The notes beneath the pieces were generated by a model that searched no databases, had not been told where the DNA came from, and saw nothing but the letters and a program-made list of their open reading frames with translations. From Opitutales bacterium (lineage in GTDB: Bacteria > Verrucomicrobiota > Verrucomicrobiia > Opitutales > UBA2987), in NCBI GenBank assembly GCA_021772555.1, contig JAJFLT010000147.1:1-9304 (forward strand): DNA of 9,304 bases, in the 5' to 3' direction. Within the stretch, counting starts at the first letter, position 1, and every line of letters starts with the position of its first letter. The translations under genes were made by a program, and so were the position numbers. This document shows positions 6,861-9,304 of this stretch, piece after piece.

Positions 6861-6889
6861 AATATATACCAGGCCAAACGGAATGTCAA
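6861..6889 (-). promoter_or_regulatory. Strong sigma-70-type promoter of the cytochrome cluster
   Basis: The minus strand has TTGACA (6884-6889), exactly 17 bases, then TATATT (6861-6866). The -35 is perfect and the -10 differs from TATAAT at one base. Transcription would start near 6853-6855, leaving a leader of about 85 bases before the monoheme cytochrome start. No operator or activator palindrome is evident directly around it, which suggests constitutive or modestly regulated expression of the cluster. Confidence 0.7.
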
Positions 6890-6981
6890 ATGCTCGAATA
6901 ACGTATTTTTTTTAAATCTTCCTGGCGGTCCATTTCACGAAGAGCTGGAATACAGAATTTCGGAGATGGGTGTCAGTTCCC

Positions 6982-7044
6982 AGATTTCAGGGTTCGGTCG
7001 TGCGGGTTTCGGGACTCGACACTATAACTTGAAACCTGAAACCT
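6982..7044. repeat. Imperfect inverted repeat with tandem 7-mers in the divergent intergenic region
   Basis: The stretch 6771-7100 (330 bases) has no gene. Besides the minus-strand promoter it holds a structured segment. The left arm AGATTTCAGGGTTCGG (6982-6997) matches the reverse complement of 7028-7044 at 12 of its first 14 positions, with the core TTTCAGG paired to CCTGAAA. The right arm contains GAAACCT twice in tandem (7031-7044). The spacer holds GGGTTTCGGG, a further variant of the same motif. This looks like a small dispersed intergenic repeat or a decayed palindromic element rather than a terminator. Copies elsewhere cannot be checked here. Confidence 0.45.
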
Positions 7045-7058
7045 TTAATACATATCTT
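7029..7058 (+). promoter_or_regulatory. Candidate promoter for nth
   Basis: TTGAAA (7029-7034) is followed after 18 bases by TATCTT (7053-7058), 42 bases before the nth ATG. The -35 overlaps the right arm of the inverted repeat. Each box has one or two mismatches, so support is modest. Confidence 0.3.
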
Positions 7059-7100
7059 AACTCCACCTTCAATGCCTTGGTATTTTTTTATTTTTTCACT

Positions 7101-7754
7101 ATGAATAAGTTAGAACGCGCCGCCTATACTGCAAAACGCCTTGAGGAACTCTATCCGCAACCGGCCATTCCCCTTCATCACAAGGATCCATTCACCCTGC
7201 TTATTTCAGTTCTACTCTCGGCCCAGTGCACCGATGTGAGGGTTAATCAAACCACCCCTGCCCTCTTTGCGCTGGCCGACAACCCAATGGATATGTCTCG
7301 CCTTTCGGTCCAAACAATCGAAGACATTATCCGCCCCTGCGGGTTGGCCCCGTCAAAAGCAAAGGCTATCGCCGGTTTGTCGAAAATCCTGCTCGATACC
7401 CACGGCGGGAGGGTACCCTCCACTTTTGAGGACTTGGAAGCGCTCCCCGGAGTGGGGCATAAAACCGCCTCCGTGGTCATGGCTCAAGCCTTTGGATTTC
7501 CCGCCTTTCCGGTCGATACGCACATTCACCGGCTGGCCCAACGATGGGGGCTGACCAACGGGAAAAATGTTCAGCAAACGGAGAAAGATCTCAAACGTCT
7601 CTTTCCGAAAGAGGCCTGGAACCGGCTGCACCTGCAAATCATCTATTACGGCAGGGAATTTTGCAGCGCCCGGGGATGCGACGGCACGGTATGTGAGATT
7701 TGCCGCACCTGTTACCCCAATCGCCGAAAACCGTTCGTCAATCGTAAAGCCTGA
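7101..7754 (+). CDS. nth: Endonuclease III (DNA glycosylase/AP lyase)
   Basis: This 217-residue cytosolic base-excision repair enzyme removes oxidised pyrimidines and cleaves at the abasic site; E. coli Nth has 211 residues. The helix-hairpin-helix reads LPGVGHK (115-121), with Lys121 as the catalytic lysine. The catalytic aspartate is Asp139 in FPVDTHIHR. LLSAQCTD near 38-45 is the usual N-terminal motif. The iron-sulphur region is unusual: cysteines lie at 188, 193, 198, 201 and 204, whereas the E. coli type is Cys-x6-Cys-x2-Cys-x5-Cys. Residue 195, where the second E. coli cysteine would fall, is Gly. The ATG at 7101 starts the conserved domain. The frame is open further upstream to 6765, but that part is not Nth-like. 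The leader is T-rich without a Shine-Dalgarno. The gene converges on msrA with 21 bases between the stops. Confidence 0.95.
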   Translation: MNKLERAAYTAKRLEELYPQPAIPLHHKDPFTLLISVLLSAQCTDVRVNQTTPALFALADNPMDMSRLSVQTIEDIIRPCGLAPSKAKAIAGLSKILLDTHGGRVPSTFEDLEALPGVGHKTASVVMAQAFGFPAFPVDTHIHRLAQRWGLTNGKNVQQTEKDLKRLFPKEAWNRLHLQIIYYGREFCSARGCDGTVCEICRTCYPNRRKPFVNRKA

Positions 7755-7775
7755 AACCGGTTTGCCCGCACCAAT

Positions 7776-8315
7776 TCATTTCATCCCCAATTTGGCTAAT
7801 TTGGGCGAAATGACCATCCGGCAATAGGGTGCGGCGCGGTTGTTGTCATAATAATCCTGATGGTAATTCTCGGCCGCATAATAACGGGACACGGGAGCGA
7901 TTTCAGTTACTACGGGTGAGTTGTGGCGCCCGGATGCGTCTTCTTTGGCTTTTGAATCTTCAGCCACGATTCTTTGTTCTTCCGAATGGTAAAAAATGGC
8001 TGAACGGTATTGTGTTCCGGTGTCGGCGCCCTGGCGGTTCAAGGTGGTGGGGTCATGCAATTGCCAGAATACAACCAGCAATTCCTCATAAGAAATTTTT
8101 TCGGGCTCGAAAACCACCTGGACAACTTCGGCATGACCAGATTGCCCCGTGCACACATCCCGGTAGGTGGGATTTTCCGTATGTCCGCCCATATAGCCGG
8201 ATGAAAAAGAATTAATCCCTTCCAGGCGCTTGATAACCGCTTCCACGCACCAGAAACATCCGGCCCCAAAAGTGGCAGTCTCAAGATTAACAGGTTGAGA
8301 GGTTGAATCAGTCAT
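7776..8315 (-). CDS. msrA: Peptide methionine (S)-S-oxide reductase
   Basis: This 179-residue enzyme reduces the S-epimer of methionine sulfoxide in proteins, with thioredoxin as electron donor. The active-site motif is GCFWC at 19-23, with Cys20 as nucleophile. Other family blocks are SSGYMGGHTENPTY, GHAEVVQVVFEP, LHDPTTLNRQGADTGTQYRS and YHQDYY. Cys165 in the C-terminal PYCRMVISPKLAKL is the likely resolving cysteine. The length is that of a stand-alone MsrA, and no MsrB domain is fused. The ATG at 8313-8315 begins two bases after the stop of the transhydrogenase gene, so it is probably co-transcribed and translationally coupled. No independent Shine-Dalgarno is seen. Confidence 0.96.
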   Translation of the reverse strand: MTDSTSQPVNLETATFGAGCFWCVEAVIKRLEGINSFSSGYMGGHTENPTYRDVCTGQSGHAEVVQVVFEPEKISYEELLVVFWQLHDPTTLNRQGADTGTQYRSAIFYHSEEQRIVAEDSKAKEDASGRHNSPVVTEIAPVSRYYAAENYHQDYYDNNRAAPYCRMVISPKLAKLGMK

Positions 8316-8317
8316 TT

Positions 8318-9304
8318 CTACCAGTTTCGCATAGCAGTTTTGAATAGTTGGGCAAGGTTTTCTTCCGTAACGTCTCTGGGAGCGATCAAAAGAAGCCGCT
8401 TTTGGGCGAATGCCCCTTCCACCAGTTCTGGAATATCCGCCTCGTTATAACCAACTTCTTTCAGCCCTTTGGGCAGGTTGGTTTCTTTCATCATCTTGAG
8501 CATGGTCCCGGATAAAATCAGACCCGCCTCATCCGGGCCGGCGCCGACCACATCCGAGCCGAGCGCCGCCGCCGCTTCCAGGTGCCGCTGGGGCGCTGCC
8601 GGAGCGGTGAAGCGAAAAACAGCCGGGGTGTTGAGAACCACGGAAATCCCATGAGGCACCATGGCGTTTTCGGACTCGTAACCGCTGGCCCGGTAAGCGT
8701 GCTTGAGCCCCGAAACCCATGTGGCCATGGCGTGGGGAATAAGCACCCCGGCATTGCCGAAAGCCTGCCCGGCCAAAGTGGCGGCAAACATCAACTCATG
8801 ACGTGCCTGGTAGTCATCCGGATCTTTGACAGCTCGCACCAGATTCCGCCCACCGATGCGGATGGCGGCCAGGCTGCCGATGTCTGCATAGGGGTTGGCC
8901 CCCTGGTAGGGCGGGCGCTTTTCCGGGCTTTCGGACATGGGGCGGCTGCTGAACGGGCGGGCGGTATAGGACTCGATGGCATGGCTGAGAACATCGAACC
9001 CGGTGGCCGCTACCACTCCCGGCGGCATGCTGTAGGTGGTTGTGGGATCGACCACGGCCAGAGTGGGTCTCAACAATGGAGAAGCCACCCCGGCTTTAAC
9101 CTGTCTTTCCTCAAGATCAAAAATGGAGACAACGCTGGTTTCACTCCCCGTTCCCGAGGTGGTGGGGCAGGCAATGTGTGGCTTGAGCGGACCTGGAATC
9201 GGTTTGCCGCCACCGAGCGGGGCATAAATATAGGCCATTAAATCATCCGGGTAGGTAGCCAACAAATTGGCCGCTTTGGCCGTATCGATGGTCGATCCCC
9301 CGCC
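8318..9304 (-). CDS. Hydroxyacid-oxoacid transhydrogenase (ADHFE1/HOT-like iron-containing alcohol dehydrogenase), N-terminus outside the window
   Basis: The last 328 residues are present. The frame enters from the right edge at GGGSTIDTAK, the NAD-binding GGGS-x-x-D motif of group III alcohol dehydrogenases, so about 90-100 residues are missing. The sequence follows human ADHFE1 closely as I recall it: APLGGGKP, CPTTSGTGSET, VVDPTTTYSMPP, TGFDVLSHAIESYTA, PPYQGANPYADI, GNAGVLIPHAM and VPHGISVVLNTPAVF. The metal ligands expected in the family are all there: Asp104, His108, His191 and His218 in the numbering of this fragment. HOT oxidises 4-hydroxybutyrate to succinate semialdehyde while reducing 2-oxoglutarate to D-2-hydroxyglutarate. 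A different hydroxyacid substrate in this bacterium is possible. The stop is followed two bases later by msrA. Confidence 0.93.
   Translation of the reverse strand, partial: GGGSTIDTAKAANLLATYPDDLMAYIYAPLGGGKPIPGPLKPHIACPTTSGTGSETSVVSIFDLEERQVKAGVASPLLRPTLAVVDPTTTYSMPPGVVAATGFDVLSHAIESYTARPFSSRPMSESPEKRPPYQGANPYADIGSLAAIRIGGRNLVRAVKDPDDYQARHELMFAATLAGQAFGNAGVLIPHAMATWVSGLKHAYRASGYESENAMVPHGISVVLNTPAVFRFTAPAAPQRHLEAAAALGSDVVGAGPDEAGLILSGTMLKMMKETNLPKGLKEVGYNEADIPELVEGAFAQKRLLLIAPRDVTEENLAQLFKTAMRNW

Noticed and set aside
6765..7100. Upstream in-frame extension of nth (about 112 extra codons)
   Set aside because: The extension has no Nth-like sequence, overlaps the monoheme cytochrome start, its promoter and the inverted repeat, and the domain begins normally at the ATG at 7101.
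7752..7761. AAACCGGTTT palindrome between nth and msrA as a bidirectional terminator
   Set aside because: A palindrome with no loop cannot form a usable terminator stem, and there is no T-run on either side.

Overview
The window reads as a chromosomal segment of a Gram-negative, respiring bacterium that makes multiheme c-type cytochromes. Lineage is uncertain. The C-terminal cysteine arrangement of the endonuclease III gene (Cys-x4-Cys-x4-Cys-x2-Cys after a Leu-His-Leu-Gln-Ile-Ile-Tyr-Tyr stretch) resembles what I recall from the Verrucomicrobiota/Chlamydiota (PVC) side of the tree. A Spinster-type MFS gene and mostly Shine-Dalgarno-poor leaders are compatible with that. The electron-transfer proteins resemble Geobacter inner-membrane cytochromes, so Desulfuromonadales-type or Acidobacteriota hosts remain possible.

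Layout from left to right. A partial D-2-hydroxyacid dehydrogenase (1-415, minus), a Spinster-like MFS transporter (507-1916, minus) and a small VOC/glyoxalase-fold protein (1998-2375, minus) form a generic metabolic stretch. The core is a three-gene cytochrome cluster read right to left on the minus strand. It starts with a small monoheme class I cytochrome c (6429-6770). Next is a heptaheme NapC/NirT-type membrane cytochrome with three transmembrane helices (4816-6321, ImcH-like). Last is an 11-heme cytochrome c fused to a six-helix cytochrome b domain (2549-4705, CbcL-like). A near-consensus sigma-70 promoter (TTGACA, 17 bp, TATATT) lies just upstream of the monoheme gene. Endonuclease III (nth, 7101-7754) is the only plus-strand gene. 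It diverges from the cytochrome cluster across a 330-base intergenic region that holds an imperfect inverted repeat, and it converges on msrA. The right end holds msrA (7776-8315) and a partial hydroxyacid-oxoacid transhydrogenase (8318-9304), 2 bases apart and probably co-transcribed.

How the genes could work together: the two large cytochromes have the architectures of the two inner-membrane quinol-oxidising gateways known from Geobacter extracellular respiration (ImcH and CbcL), which are encoded apart there. Here they sit side by side, behind one strong promoter, with a small soluble cytochrome that could carry electrons onward in the periplasm. No outer-membrane conduit and no terminal reductase is in the window, so the final acceptor cannot be named. 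This cluster is the best candidate for a noteworthy system. The other genes look like ordinary housekeeping or metabolism. I see no tRNA, rRNA, CRISPR array, insertion sequence or phage gene.
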